Part shown: in pieces, positions 1 to 12,565 of the stretch
Layout of the letters: every line of letters begins with the position of its first letter
Position numbering within the stretch: the stretch's first letter is position 1
DNA from: Chlorops oryzae
Lineage: Eukaryota; Arthropoda; Insecta; Diptera; Chloropidae
Direction of reading: 5' to 3'
Length of the DNA: 64,000 nucleotides
Assembly (NCBI GenBank): GCA_020466095.1
Contig: CM035808.1
Location: 29,958,959 to 30,022,958, forward strand
Made by a program: the position numbers and the translations under genes
The notes under the pieces: model-generated
Databases searched by the model: none
The model's input: only the letters and a program-made list of their open reading frames with translations
Told to the model about the DNA's origin: nothing

Positions 1-16
1 AAACTTCAACCCCATA

Positions 17-393
17 TCGTACACCCTCTTCTTCGGTGACACAACTCAAAAATCGTCAATTTTGAGTTAACATATGGAACTTGATCAGGGGCGGACTGGG
101 CCCGGTGGGCTCCCAGTGTGCTGTGCTTTTTGACGCTGTTTTTTTTTTCTTTCTTAGGTAACGGGGCCCCATTTTTCAAACGACCGGTGGGCCCTTTGAC
201 CCCCAGTCCGCCCCTGAACTTGATCATAGCTACCCTCTCTACCTGCACGAAAAATTCTATTCCGTTTTTGTTATTATAAAAATCCGAAAAACCCCTTCAA
301 TGTCTTTCTTCTCGCATGCGATGCATTTTGTTTTTTGCGTTTTCTGAAAAATGAGAAATTTTGAGTTCTGTCTCCTTAGAAAAGGGAGTGCGA
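17..393. mobile_element. TA-flanked MITE, copy A, split by a hAT MITE
   Basis: The ends are inverted: the left end begins TCGTACACCCTCTTCTTCGG and the right end closes with AAAAGGGAGTGCGA. Both ends abut TA (15-16 and 394-395). A second copy at 35329-35577 matches it along its length and has near-perfect ends. A 131-bp hAT element plus its 8-bp duplication sits inside this copy; without them it would be about 238 bp, close to the 249 bp of the other copy. The TA duplication suggests Tc1/mariner-type mobilisation, which is inference. No coding capacity. Confidence 0.8.
86..216. mobile_element. hAT-type MITE, TSD AACTTGAT
   Basis: Terminal inverted repeats read CAGGGGCGGACTGG at the left and its complement at the right. 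The element is bracketed by a perfect 8-bp direct duplication, AACTTGAT, at 78-85 and 217-224. The related MITE at 35329-35577 has the uninterrupted target with one AACTTGAT (about 35390-35397), which is direct evidence of insertion. It is related to 3382-3550: both share the internal stretch GGGGCCCCATTTTTCAAACG. Confidence 0.93.
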
Positions 394-395
394 TA

Positions 396-1394
396 TGATC
401 TATACTGTTAAAAATTAATCCTCTTTGGAAAATAATCTAATTTTCATTTAAAGACAAAAAGTCCTTTTTAGATAAACTTCAATTTAAAGTACAAAATTTT
501 GCCAAAAGAATTCGCCGAAAGCTCTTCGAAGCCATTATATTCGATTTTCATTTCAACGAGCGGACTTCTTTGTATCGAAAATTCACTAATTCCGTTAATT
601 AAATTCGATTAATTGGAATTTGAGCAAAGACAACTCGTCTATGGACGACTCGCTTTCGTTAAAATCAAAGAACACATTTCTCCGAATTTAGAGTTCAACG
701 TTTCAATTAGAACATGATTCTGCGAGATAATTTCCGACACTCTCATATCATTTTCCATCCTTTAAAGCTCAATTTCGACAGCGGAGTGTTCAAAGGCTTT
801 TAAAAAAAACAAAAAAAAACATCCATGATCAAATCGATTTACATTTGCTTCTACAAATCCCCGCACTCATTAAATGGCTCAAATGTTAAAGTGTACCAAA
901 TGTAGACACCGTCATTCCGTTTGTAGCCTCTTTCATACTCCTTAGCAAATATGCGCTTTGATTTGCCGAAGCCCAATATTTTTAAACCGTTCAAATATGT
1001 GTATTGATATTTGCTCTGAGAATATCCTCGTACGTATCGTATACTCAATAATACAGAACATGTGTATGCCTGATGTTCGTGATTAGGTACCTACGTATGA
1101 ATGTCTTTCAGTAATCATACGCACGTGCTCACCTCGTCAACTTATGCTCATTGACAACGAAAATACTGTAGATACCGTTTAAATATGACTTTATGATTGT
1201 TCAAACCTGCTCTCGAACTTTATCTTCTCAGGTAAAACCATGCCATATGCTTCTGTATATTGTGCGAGAAAAATCCTTGAGAGTAAACGTGTGGCCTGCA
1301 TTCTTCGTCGATGTTATGCGACATAAGTGGGAGTAGTGCATAAATCGATTAATTTCTTTTAAACGATAACTGGTATGGTGAACTCCATTAACTA
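396..1394. other. Unassigned intergenic sequence
   Basis: I see no supported gene, RNA or complete mobile element here. The short open frame near 851-1048 has no start context, splice signals or family resemblance. The stretch is ordinary AT-rich flank between two MITEs. Confidence 0.6.
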
Positions 1395-1677
1395 CCCTGC
1401 AGTCAGTGGAGCCCCCACAGGAGATATCGATTTTACTGTGTTTGTGTCATTGAAGGGGACGGGTCGTCCTTTTATGCGCCACCTTTAACCAGTCATTTCG
1501 CTAGCGAAAAGAGGTAGGAAAATGGCCTAGCACCAGCGACGGAGAAAATTTAACAATTTTATTTTTTGTTTCGACTTTTTTATTTATTTATTTTATTAAC
1601 TTTTATATTTTTTTTGTTTATCTATTTTTTTTTATGTTACATCTTTTTTGTCATACTTCTCCTAAAATTTCTCGCCT

Positions 1678-1741
1678 CCACCGAGCCTCAAACCGCTGAC
1701 CACCAGATCGCTGGGCGAACGCCTTAACCATTATGCTAAAC
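1678..1741 (-). repeat. tRNA-like module (A/B-box-like), element at 1.4 kb
   Basis: Read on the minus strand it contains an A-box-like TAGCATAATGGTTAAGGCG and a B-box-like GGTTTGAGGCTC at tRNA-like spacing. This resembles a decayed tRNA gene, not a functional one. The same module recurs at 16788-16852. Confidence 0.6.
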
Positions 1742-1994
1742 GAACGAATTTAATTTCTTGGTCAAAATGCTCACTTGAGTTTAGCGTTGCTTAGTTTTTA
1801 AGAAACGTATTTAACGAATTTTTTCACTCCAAAAATTTTTTACTTGAAAATGAACCATTAAAAATAAATAATAATAATAAAACCTTAAAAATTTAGGGGA
1901 AAATGTTTGTCTTCCAAAATAACTAAACTATGAACAAAAAAAACTGTAATTTATTAAAATTTATAAAAAAAGTAAAAATTATGCAAAAATTCTT

Positions 1995-2062
1995 GCCGCC
2001 AGCGGGGATTGAACCCCGAACCCCGCGGCTGACGATCACAGTTTGAAACACTGAGCTATTGA
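1995..2062 (-). repeat. Second tRNA-like module with strong B box
   Basis: On the minus strand the segment carries AATAGCTCAGTG (A-box-like), then GGGGTTCAATCCCCGC, which fits a T-arm with B box GGTTCAATCCC. It can partly fold like a tRNA, but I could not see a complete acceptor stem, so I call it tRNA-derived. A copy lies at 17044-17112. Confidence 0.62.
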
Positions 2063-2274
2063 ACCCTTGATCAGAATGCAAAGTTAAAGCCGACAACAGC
2101 AAAAACAATCATACGCAGGGAATAGAAAAATGTGAACTGAGCCCTACCTACTCTTTCAGGTTCATGTGGTAGGAGAAATGGCTAGTCATTAAGGACTGGC
2201 ACTTTGCCATGTCACAGATATCGGGGGCGACTTACTGACTACAGGGTATTTATGTCGTTTATGGATGGCACATA

Positions 2275-2410
2275 CAGTGTAATCTCTCTTAAACGGACAC
2301 CTACGGGACCGCAAAATATGCCCGCTTAACAGGGGTGTTGGCTCTACACTAAAGCATTCCCAAGCAGGGTCCGACTAAGGGAGGTGTATCTGCAAGCAGA
2401 GAATACACTG
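2275..2410. mobile_element. Short TA-flanked MITE, CAGTGTA family copy 1
   Basis: It begins CAGTGTAATCTCTC and ends GAGAATACACTG, with TA on both sides (2273-2274 and 2411-2412). The internal segment CGGACACCTACGGG is shared with copies at 12421-12565 and 14306-14440. It is non-coding. Confidence 0.8.
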
Positions 2411-2963
2411 TACATCTATTTATGTACATATGTAATTTCAGTATCAGGCTATCAAAACATTTTGAAGGGAGGAGATAAGAATTCCTTTAGATCATCAATT
2501 TCTATTTCGCTTAGCAGTTTTCTTAGAAAATGTAATTCCATGTCATACAATGTAATGTAGCTAAATGACCTCAAAAACCTTGGCATAGAAATTTTTTCTA
2601 GGAATCAATCTGCGCTTTTCAAATATTTCGATTATTGCTCTCAACATTTATAAAAAAATACTTTGTGTTTTTCTTTCATTTCTTTTTATTTCATTGCATG
2701 TTTCATGTGCCAATGAATTGAAATAATCTCGAACGAAATCGAAATTAATAAATAAATAAGCGAATTTTGTTCGTTCGTTCGACAAAAGCAAAAAGCCATA
2801 AGAAAAAGAAAACAAAAAATTATCGCTAAATGAAAAATGAAAACAAAGCTTAACCTTTAACCTTATCCAGACCGAAGATTTCGATTTTTTTTTTTTTTTT
2901 TTTGTATTCTACTTATTCTGTTTGGTAATTGCGCCTCTTTCTGCCTTTCTCCATTGTTTGTGG

Positions 2964-5900
2964 CTACGTTGTATTCTCCGATTTGCTTACCGCTCCGGTA
3001 GCATCTACGTCTATGTAATACGGTTCACCATTCGACTTTTTGCATTTGTACTTAACGGCACAGCACTCGGGGTAGGGTTTGTTGACGTTGATGCGCTCAC
3101 CGCGATTACAGTTGTCTAAACGAAGTTTGCCACAGCTTGAAAGAGCAAAAAGGAAATAAAATACGATAAGTAAAATATGTATGCTTCAATGTTGTATGTT
3201 AGAAAGTAAACAAAAGCAAAAGCGAGTGAAGGAAATTTAATTTATTTATCCTGAAAATTTATGGTTAAGGAAGGGACCAGTGACATGCAGAGGGAGTGAC
3301 TCGAACCCCCTTGGAAATGTAAAGAATCACGAAGCAATACGAGAAAATAGTAACGTTCGAATTAGGGTTTTGTAATGCCTACAGGAGCGAACGGGGCCAC
3401 CGGACAACCGGCCAAATGCCCGGTGGGCCCCCAGTGCGTTGCATCTGGGATCAATGCTCATGGAGTAAGGATTTTTTTTATTTTTATTCTTTTTTCGGGG
3501 CCCCATTTTTCAAACGCCCGGTGGTCCCTTTGACCCTCAGTCCGCCCCTGAATGCCTACAACCCCTTCCGAGAATAATTTGCTACGTACGCCTCTACAAT
3601 AAACTTAACGTTATTTAAAGCTTTTCAAAAGTTTTTGTTTTGATTGAAAGCTGTTTGAATTGAATCAAAAAGGCAAATAGTGGAAATTCAATTATTTTTG
3701 AATGTTCTTAATCAAGATATTTTGAGTAAATGAAAAGCACAACAACAAAGCCCTGCACGAGAGTTAGGGGGCATTTACACATTGGACGATTTTCTTAAAA
3801 TAAATAAAATAAATCGGATTTAAAATTTTAAAACGATCAATTTTGACCCTTAGGACGAATGAGGGTAAAATTTTGACGTCCATTATTTTTGATACATTTT
3901 TTCAAATGGATAAATGCTCCTTTATGTGTATATGATAGGTGCATGGATGTAAATGTGTTGGAGTGGCTGCCACTGAGGCCGTCTACGGGCCTTGTTTTGG
4001 TACCACGAGGGGGTTTTCTTGTGTTTATGTGAGTGTATGTGTCTTTTTATGTGCCCTCCAGGAAATGCGAACAGTGTAACTGTAGCGTTTTACTAGTTCT
4101 AATTTCCCCAGTACTAGTGCTTCTTTATATCCCAGTCAATGCATTCCTCAGTAGAAAATTAACATCGAGTGATGAAGGAAAATCACCAGTCGTAGTACAG
4201 AACTACCGCTTTTCTAGTACTGTATGATGCCCTTATTATGTATATTTGTATATGGTTAATACGAAACTCTACGCCGATTTGTACGAGTTCTTAAGTTTCT
4301 AGTAAAGCACTGCTGGCTTTTAGAAAATTGATCCCATATGTCCTAGAGGGTAGTGTACCGATTTCTTGAAAAACCAGTGCTAGGCTTGTAACATTACACT
4401 CCGTTTCGAGAATTTAGAGAATTTACTTTGAAAATCAATTTGGAGACATGTCTTTTTTTTAAATCAATATTAAATATCAAAGTTTAATGCGTGTTTTCTA
4501 TGAACTAATTGCTTTTAACTTGATTCGAGTCCTTGACACGAACGTCTCTGCAACGTTTTTTTTTATGCTTAAAATGTGGTAGGTACTAAGGAGAACTTTG
4601 GGAAGATTTATTGTAGAGCGGGAGTTTTGAACACATGGCGTGACTTCGATTGTTGCAATTAGTTTTAATGCAATTGCATAAAAAAAAAAAAATCAATTTT
4701 ATAGAAGACTATAAAAGGAAAGGAGATCCCAGATGGCAGGTCAAAAGGTACGCCAAAAACAATTTCCGCTTATGGATTTCTTTCTCTTAAACTTCGGTTG
4801 ATTACAATTTTGGCAGATTAAACAAATTTAAATGTTGTTCTTCCACAACCACCTTTCCAGAAAACATTCACCAAGCCAATGCAACAAATATGGGGTTCTG
4901 TTGATGAAAGATGGTTTAGCTCAAGTAGTGCAGCAACACTTGCAAAGGTTACAAAATCAAAACAGTAAAATCCCCCAATTTTTTGACTTAAGGGAGGTTA
5001 TCTCCTTCGCGAGGCTGTTGTTGGACCATTTTGAAAAAAAAATTCCTGACAGAAAACGTTAATGTGGGGCAGTTCAAAATGTTCTCGGTCGTCAAAGTGA
5101 AGACTCAAAAAAAAAAAAAAAAAAGGTGTAGTGCTGGCGGTTACGATTTCTCGTCTCCAAGTTGTCCGAAATGAAAAATTAAAACGGGGGTATAATCAGT
5201 AGGTATAGTTGTAATTTTTGCGTGAAGCTCGAAAATTTTTTTTCGATTTGTTCCGATAAATTACCGACCATTGAAAACATTGACAAATCGATTTCGGGTA
5301 TATCTTTTGTATTTCAGTGTAAAAAAAATATTTAAAAATTTTTTAAAGTTTTGATTGAAGGTCACCTGCAAATAGTGACAATTCTGCGTTGAATTCCATT
5401 TGTTTCATTAAAATCGGTTCAGTTGAACTGGAGAAATCGGGTGTTCCAGTTAAAAAAAATCTTATTTCGAGATAAATGCGTACAAAGTTTGAAGAAACCG
5501 CAAAAATTACGCGCAGACCTTGCTCGACAAACAAAGCTATATCTTCTAAACTATTTTGAAATTCAAAAAATCCTTTCAGCTGGCTATTCTCAAATATCTA
5601 ATCTATAAAAAATGCAAAAAAAGGGACAAAAATTTTTTGTTGAACGAGGCAACCCTCTTAAGTAACTTTAAATTAAATGAAAAACTTTGTTAAGGGCCAT
5701 TAGAGCAATTAGACAATGCGACGGTTAATGGTCACTTATTGACTGATCGGTTATATTTGATTGATAAAGTTCATTCAACCCAGCCTCCTCCCAATCCTGG
5801 CTGTGGCGAAATATCCAAATAAACAAAAAAAATTCTGCTGCCTCATGCCATGACAGACAAACCTTCGCTCATCAGAGAGTCTTTCTACTTTTCATAAATT

Positions 5901-6252
5901 ATTTTATTTATTCATTTTTGTTTTGTTATTAATTCAACCTACCCTTCAATTCGTATGGAACCATCCTCATTGCATGTCAAAAGCTGACACGGTGCACTAA
6001 CATTTGTCTCCCCGACCTTCAAGATGTCACCGCGATAAACACATTTACCGGGATTTTCTAAGAATCAAACGAAGAATATACAATAAATTCCATGAAAAAG
6101 TTTCCATAATTCAAAGCTTAAGCTATGAGTCCACCAATCAATTGCACACCTGGATCCGCAGGTATTAATCCCGTGTAAGCTGCTGCGAGAGCTATGCACA
6201 ATAAAAATATCACAAATCTTAAAGCGAAATGTTCCGCGTCTCGTCGATTCAT
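2964..6252 (-). CDS. SVWC-domain secreted protein 1 (Vago-like family), 3 exons
   Basis: This is a small secreted protein of the single von Willebrand factor C family; several members respond to infection or stress, and Drosophila Vago is antiviral. Exons on the minus strand are 6252-6150, 6057-5943 and 3135-2964, joined by GT-AG introns of phase 1 and phase 2. The joined frame is 390 nt, 129 residues plus stop. Residues 1 to about 25 form a signal peptide (hydrophobic core FVIFLLCIALAAAY). The eight cysteines of the domain are at 40, 58, 63, 74, 82, 97, 98 and 104, ending in PYPECC and YKC. ATG 6252 was preferred because it places the signal peptide at the N-terminus; an upstream in-frame ATG at 6366 would add 38 residues. 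The 2.8-kb second intron holds a hAT MITE. Family assignment is strong; the specific role is unknown. Confidence 0.88.
3382..3550. mobile_element. hAT-type MITE, TSD AATGCCTA, in an SVWC intron
   Basis: The element starts CAGGAGCGAAC and ends AGTCCGCCCCTG. It is flanked by perfect 8-bp duplications AATGCCTA at 3374-3381 and 3551-3558. It belongs to the same family as 86-216 but is 38 bp longer and has lost some left-end identity. It lies in intron 2 of the first SVWC gene. Confidence 0.92.
3957..4014 (-). repeat. Fragment of the LINE 3' end family
   Basis: The segment with GAGTGGCTGCC, then AGGCCG and TTGGTACCAC, follows the same order as the LINE 3' end at 14630-14700 with a short internal deletion. 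It is a fragment in the intron of the first SVWC gene and shows no clear target duplication. Confidence 0.45.
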
Positions 6253-6385
6253 CTTTCGATCGAGTTCCCAAAATTGCACTGAAACGTTCCTCGCGCTCAC
6301 AAGCTGGACGCAGTCTTCGATGAGACGAAACTTGAAAATCAGCAAATTTATTCTTTTTAATTCCATTTCATTTGATCACATCACA

Positions 6386-6425
6386 TGGCATCGCATCGCA
6401 TCGCATCTCAACTCAACTCAACTCG
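6386..6425. repeat. Short pentamer repeats upstream of SVWC gene 1
   Basis: Runs of GCATC followed by AACTC form two short pentamer microsatellites about 130 bp upstream of the SVWC start codon. They fall where the promoter or 5' leader would be. I see no TATA box there. Confidence 0.7.
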
Positions 6426-7187
6426 AGCACAGAACTGTGTGAGTTGTGCTGAAATTTGTCATTGACCAACTATGATGAAGAGCAACGATCACTAAACAGT
6501 TAGGAGGCTTCTATTTGTTGCTTATTAGTGTCGTTGAGGTTATCATCGATGACATTATTTGCTTGAAATTGAAATGTTTTCATCACGATTCGATTTGTTT
6601 TGGATTTTTTGAAACTCTTTTTTATTTTATTTTAATTTTTGTGTTTATTTTGAAATTTCTTGTAATTTCGTGACTCAATTCGGTGCGATTTTCTCTTTAA
6701 GGATTTGCTACAATTTGATTTATGACGTGGAAGCTGTTCTGTTTAACATACCCTTAGAGAACCCTTAACCCTTTCACGCACAATGGGTAAATTTATTCCC
6801 ACGTAAGTTTAACGTTTTATAGTATTGTTGTAAATGGCACTGCTATAAATCGTGAAAATTATGTACGGAAAATTTGTATCTCAAATTAAAAGCTGATTTT
6901 TAGATTAGAAAATTTTTATGGTCGAAACTTTCTATTTTGGTCTGGGAAATTTGTCAACCATTTTGAAAGCTTAATATTAAAAACCTACTTCGAAATTTCA
7001 ACATTCTACCCAAGAATGAAGCTTAAAAAACTTTTCATGCCAATCAGAATTCATACTACCTAAATTTTTGCTACATTTTATGGATAGGGCGATTCACGAT
7101 TTTAGAGTTAAAATAAAAAAAATGGTGAAGAAAATTATTCTTATCAATAATGTCTTCAAAATAGCAAAGTGGGTGACAATGTGTTAA

Positions 7188-7421
7188 CCCTTTCAAACCG
7201 GATTTTTTTTTTTTCAAAGGTGCAAGCTTTTTTTTGATGTCGATTGGTTGGTTATGGCTCAAATAATGTGTCACAAGGTGGGTTTTTAAAAACTAGTCAG
7301 GACAACATGAATGTGCTGGGACAGGGATGTCCAATCAGTAAAATGCTATGGGACATATGTATACGTACCAACAAATGAGAAAAGTCAATGGGACACATGT
7401 GTCCCGTCAGGTTCGAAAGGG
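7188..7421. mobile_element. piggyBac-type MITE (TTAA-flanked)
   Basis: It starts CCCTTTCAAACCGG and ends CAGGTTCGAAAGGG, with TTAA on both sides (7184-7187 and 7422-7425). Termini beginning CCC next to TTAA are the piggyBac hallmark. It is 234 bp and non-coding. Confidence 0.82.
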
Positions 7422-7515
7422 TTAAATCGATTTGGCTTAATTTAACTCGATCAAGCAGCTGCTAGAGATTCCTATTAAAATAATTTCTCAAGTACTTAAC
7501 GTAAAGTATGCTTAA

Positions 7516-7977
7516 CTCTTCAGATCCCAGTGTCGCCTGCAGGTCACAGAGGCTTAAAATTTGTTTGTGTGCCATAAGACAATTTTTTTTGTTTCACATT
7601 CTAATCAAATTTTCATTACAGTTGCTGAGTTAGTTAGAAACAATATTTTATTATTTTTCTCTGCCAATACAAACCAATCACAATGTGACATCTGAGTCGT
7701 CGGCTGTCACGACTATAACTTCTTCATTGCCTTCAGATGGATCTTATGATAGTAGTATTATCTTTTAGCATCATTGATACTGCGTTGAAATTAATATTTT
7801 CAAATTTTCATACATTTAAAATATCAGGTGTTGCTGGAGGAGTGCCCCGTGTGAAAATAAAATGGGTTAAATGTTTTTTTTTATTTATTGTTTGCTACCA
7901 ACAAATCATCCTATGTCATTTTAATGAAAAATGAGAGTTATATTTGCATTAGCGAATTTAACATGACAATTGAAGGG
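7516..7977. mobile_element. Possible piggyBac-type relic
   Basis: TTAA sites at 7512-7515 and 7978-7981 bound sequences with weakly inverted ends (left CTCTTCAGATCCC, right ACAATTGAAGGG). The interior encodes short serine/aspartate-rich and basic stretches that could be remnants of a transposase N-terminus, but frames are broken. The ends match only partly. Confidence 0.4.
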
Positions 7978-10505
7978 TTAATATTCAAAAAATAATTTAA
8001 CCACATTCAGCGATATGGGATTAAAGAGCTCTTAAGATTTTCAATAGACATTTAAAAGCCACATCGGAATCAGTGTCAATGGGTAGGAAAAAAACAACAA
8101 CCGTTGAGAGCATGAAATATTGACATATCATCTGCATATTAATGGTTAAAAAAATATTGAAATGCTCGTTATTCGCCATTTTTTTTTTTTAACAAATGAG
8201 CGCTTAAGCTTCGAATTTCGTTGTGGTTTTTCCTGTCAACAGACGCAGCGTTTTCTCGTGGAAATGTTTACTTAACTTTTTCACAATTTAAGCACAACGT
8301 GATGGAAATATAGTTTTAAATAAGAAAAAATTTTGTTTGGCCCACCAAACGAATTTTATTTGTTAATTTTAATGTGATTTTCAGTTCAACGAAATGGGCT
8401 CAATAAATATCCTTATTTTGTTATCCTTCTTTTGTTTAATGTTTTTTTTTTTTTTTGTAATAATGTCTATTCGATTATCTTATCGATTCACGATATTGTT
8501 TTATGAAGGAAAGAAAATTCATTTGACATCATAGGAAGCTGCCGTTCTTTCGAAAATTTCCAGCTTTAAATTTGCGTTTATTTACTCTTAGAATGTAAGG
8601 TGGTTGGCTGGCCGGGTCATGGATTTTTGAAAGAAAAAAAAAAGAATTTAAAAAAGAGTGAATTTTGAGGAATAATATCCATTTTTCATTGTAAAATACC
8701 ATCAGTTTTTCTTTGCTTCCTTGATCTTGATATTAAATTTTCATGAAAAATTATTTTCGAAGAATAAGTCAACAAATACTCATATTGCTGGAAAATATGT
8801 TTTTGCAAAAGTTTTTGCTAGACATTGAATCCTTCAAGCGTAAAAGGAAGAATTGTTTAAAGCTTCAATCATTCAGTTTAAGGCATTGGTTGGCAAATAT
8901 TTTTGTGACTAGTTGGGGAGTAGTTGAATTTTCATTCCGATTCTCAACGTTGAGCGTCATAAAGATTAAAAGCATACTTTGCGGAAATATCAGGTACCAA
9001 CATATGAGAACGTGTTCGCGAATGAAAATACTAATTGAATTAATTTGCAAGGCCATCCTTTTATATTGAGAACGACTAAATAATATTTCTTATAAAATCA
9101 TCTTAAAGTTGTTTGCCGATTGAAAAGATTTATCCCACAAATCAGACCACATTTTCCCTGAAAACTGCTTTACTCTCTGACAGTAATTTCGGTGCCAAAC
9201 CAGGACATCCACCAATTCAAATTTCGAAAGACCATTTTTCTTCGTTTTTATTTTATTTTATTTTATTTTATTTTTAATTGGAAATTATTCCTTTCAGTAG
9301 CACCAACATTTTCGTCTTTCCATCAATTGAATAGAGTCGTTTGAGGTGGGCATATCCCTTTGAGGAACTCCGTTTCCCACAATTCGGTTGCTTAGCTACA
9401 AACTGAAAGAGCTTATAAATAAATAGATGACCCAACGGAGATATGGAAAATTCAGACCGAATTGATTTACTTTTATAACTTGACATCCTCTATGATTTTT
9501 GCTTAAAATGCGTCAGAAACTAGTCAAATCACTTTTTGATGAAATCGAATAATACCTCAAAGAAGCTCTCCCAATTTTAAGCAAAACTTTTTAAACGCAC
9601 AGCTGCCGAGGAAAGAGAAAAAGTAATCAATGTTTTCATATGACTTTTAGAAAACTATTTGCAGCCCATAAAGAAGATTGCATGATGAAAAGAGAAGATA
9701 AAGCAACAAAAAAAAAAAAAAAAATTATGCATTTAAAATCAATTTCGCATCAACTTCGCCGTAAAATCTTCGCAAATTTATATTCCTCTATTTTTTTTTT
9801 CTTCTTTTTTTGGAAAAGAGCTCCCCAAAAAGTTAGCTCTTTCCTTTCCACACGCTTATCCAAAGAAGTTTTTCATTTAAAGTGCATTTTAAAATAACTG
9901 CGCAGCATAAACAAATAAAGCAAACCTGACTAAAAATGTTTCCTCCTTCCTTTCTTACTTCAACTGCAGATGCGAGAAGAGGAAATACTCCTTTTGCTTT
10001 GGTTCTTAGTAATTTTTTTATGGTTATTTTTCTCTTTTTTTCTCTTTTTTTTTTGGTAATGAAAAGCTCATCTAAAGTGGATCAATTACTTCAGCGGTGA
10101 GGAAATATTGCTTATGAATGACGCACAGGGAAATGAAATAAAGGTTGTCAAATGTGTATGAAGTTGCTTTACCTGGAGGTACTCATTGATTGTCTTTGGA
10201 GCGGATATTTATGCGTGACATAAACTTTCGATGACGCAGTAGAATATTGTGGAGAGGATGCCATTGGCTTTTATTATAATTTTCAGTGGCTTTTCTTTCG
10301 ATTTAAAGCTAACTGCTTTTGTTCACGGTGAAGGGTTTAAAAGAGAAGAGGAGAAATATGTTTTAATTTCTTAGCTTGTGTTTCAGTTAACCCATTCAGA
10401 CCCTAAGTTTGGCTTAGTCTGACTCTGACTAAATGAATATATTTCAAAGTTTAAACTTTTGAAGTTCTTAAGCCGAGTTGAAGTCTTCAAATTGAAGACT
10501 ACGAT

Positions 10506-10990
10506 TAGAGTTGCAACGGATATATGGCCACTATCCGGTATCTCCGGCCTATTCGACCGCCTTAAAATTAGTATCCAGCCGGATACTGGATACCATCTAT
10601 ATGCGGCCACCGGATACCGCACATTAAACATTTGCTATATTGTATTTGTACTTCGAATGCAGATTTGAAAATGGAGCCATTGTAGGAAACCGAATGAAGT
10701 TCCGCTAAAATTTTCACAAAAAATGTCCATTTTTAGAGATTTTTTATTGCAGTTTGGTTCAACCGCTCGAGACAATCATTACTAAAAAGTGTGCTGTTTT
10801 AAAATATAACGTTAGAAATTTTTGCTTCCAAACGACAACGCTCAGGATCATTTCTACGCCGTTCAATATGGCTTTAAAACCAAAAAATATATAACAAAAA
10901 ACAACAATTCAATATCCGGCAGCCGGATATCCGGTTATCCGGCCTGGCAATCAGCCGGATATCGGGTATACACTATCCGTTGCAACACTA
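10506..10990. mobile_element. hAT-type MITE, TSD ACTACGAT
   Basis: Ends are TAGAGTTGCAACGGATA and its near complement closing with TTGCAACACTA. Perfect 8-bp duplications ACTACGAT lie at 10498-10505 and 10991-10998. Both subterminal regions are crowded with CCGGATA/TATCCGG motifs, a pattern expected of transposase-binding sites. It is 485 bp; open frames inside it are incidental. Confidence 0.93.
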
Positions 10991-12420
10991 ACTACGATCG
11001 TAAAACTCTATAAAGAATTGTTATTTCTAAGCGTGGCTGAGCAATTGCTTCGCCTTTCTCAATGATCCTTAATGAGATCGGCCGCTTGAAAGGATTTGCT
11101 TCAAAAGAAACACAAGCATCCTAACAGTACGAAAGGACTTACTCTAATTGGAGCGATCTGATCAAGAATACGTTGATATGTCTATATCCGAAAGTCTTCA
11201 TTCAAGCTATCAGAAGATGCGCGCAAATTGAATGCATAAACCCCGCTGAAAAGCTTTGAATATAAAAAGGTCTGTTGAAGAGTATACGAAAGGGGATATT
11301 ATTCACATTATTTTTTTCAATTTTTCCATTATTCCATTATCCGGCCTTAATTGCGGTATCCTTGCAACAGTTTTCGTGCTATTTGAATTTTTTCAAAAGA
11401 TGAAAATTACTTAAATTAAATAAAAGAAAAGAACTTAATCGAGTTGTTAAGCCTTTCATAAGTCTTCGCTCTTATGCCATTTGCAATAATTTATGCCGGT
11501 TCATTGACTTTGCTTGATAAGTGAATTCTCTCTCAGTCCTCTGAAAGGAGATTTCATCCCGTTGACAGTGTTTTCTTCTTCTTTTTTCTTCTTTTTTTTT
11601 CATTGCTCTGTATCTGTTTTTCGTTGAAACTTTTTTCCATGTTAATGCAGCTTTCGCAGACTCGCGTTTTTAAGTTTTCGACAACGTATTTCCCCCTTGA
11701 GTGCGTTTTCATATTACTGCAGTTTTTAATTACCGCGTACGCTGCTGCTTTATGTGTGCTCCATTTTAAATGTAGTGCAATGTATAATTAAATTTCATTG
11801 CAATCCACAAAAAAAAAGAAAAAAAAGATACTGTACACAACTCAAAGCCCCGCCATTACGTGTGAGCGCACTTAAGGCGCTTGAGAGATGTGTCTCATTT
11901 CGGATACGCTGCGAGTATGGTGCATATAATATGGTAAATAAAACTCAATGAAAATGAACTCTTGAGATCACATAATTGCGATGGTCGTTGAGGAATGAAG
12001 ATGACTGTGAATTAAGTCCGTACGTGATGCTTGAAAGTTTATTGAACGCTTTTCAATTTGCATGGAATCTATAACGTTAAAGGATTTGAATGGGTAAAAT
12101 GGTAAAAAAAAGCTATTCAATCCTTAGTACGTACTTCAGCCCTTCCGTGGTGATTGCGCAATCAAACAGGATTAAATGGATTGAAAAACAAAAAGAAAAA
12201 AAAAAATAGAAAAATCTAATTGAATCATTACGTTAGTTGGTTAGATAATCGTTGAGGGAATACATGAAGGATTGTGTCGAGATGAGTGGAAATCGAATAT
12301 GAGACTTTTATTTACACTTCCGATGTACTTATTCTTCAAAAGGCTCTTTTAACCGTTTATTATGCTCACCATTGATGTCCTTTAAATAGCTCAGTCTTTT
12401 AATATCTCATTCTTTATATA

Positions 12421-12565
12421 CAGTCTACTCTCTCTTAAGCGGACACCTACGGGGCCGAAACATGTGTCCGCTTAAGAGGAAACTATTTGAGAATCAGGAA
12501 CACTAGAGCATTTGCCAAAAAGTGTCCGTTTAAGAGGGCTTTCCGCAAGGAGTGACAGTACACTG
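12421..12565. mobile_element. Short MITE, CAGTGTA family copy 2
   Basis: It begins CAGTCTACTCTCTCTTAAGC after TA and ends GACAGTACACTG. It shares CGGACACCTACGGGG and the GTCCG(C/T)TTAAGAGG repeats with the copies at 2275-2410 and 14306-14440. The TA on the right side is lost. Confidence 0.75.

Larger units (their letters stand above)
1395..2246. mobile_element. TA-flanked 852-bp element carrying two tRNA-like modules
   Basis: The ends are inverted (left CCCTGCAGTCAGT, right ACTGACTACAGGG) and bordered by TA at 1393-1394 and 2247-2248. The interior from about 1515 to 2095 matches the interior of a second element at 16457-17306, whose ends differ. It includes T-rich spacers and two antisense tRNA-like segments. 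No protein is encoded. The superfamily is not clear; the TA duplication would fit Tc1/mariner-type transposition. Confidence 0.7.

Noticed and set aside
1678..2062. Functional tRNA genes
   Set aside because: A and B boxes are visible but the acceptor stem and a standard anticodon arm are not; the two copies differ and lie inside mobile elements.
2922..3119. Plus-strand ORF over the third SVWC exon
   Set aside because: It is the antisense of the real exon on the minus strand, which has the cysteine motif and correct splice phases.
6766..6790. TTAACCCTTTCACGC as a piggyBac end
   Set aside because: It is in the same orientation as the end at 7188, and no matching right end of its own was found.
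8743..9069. 108-codon ORF beginning with ATG
   Set aside because: No signal peptide, domain or splice partner; a frame of similar quality overlaps on the other strand.
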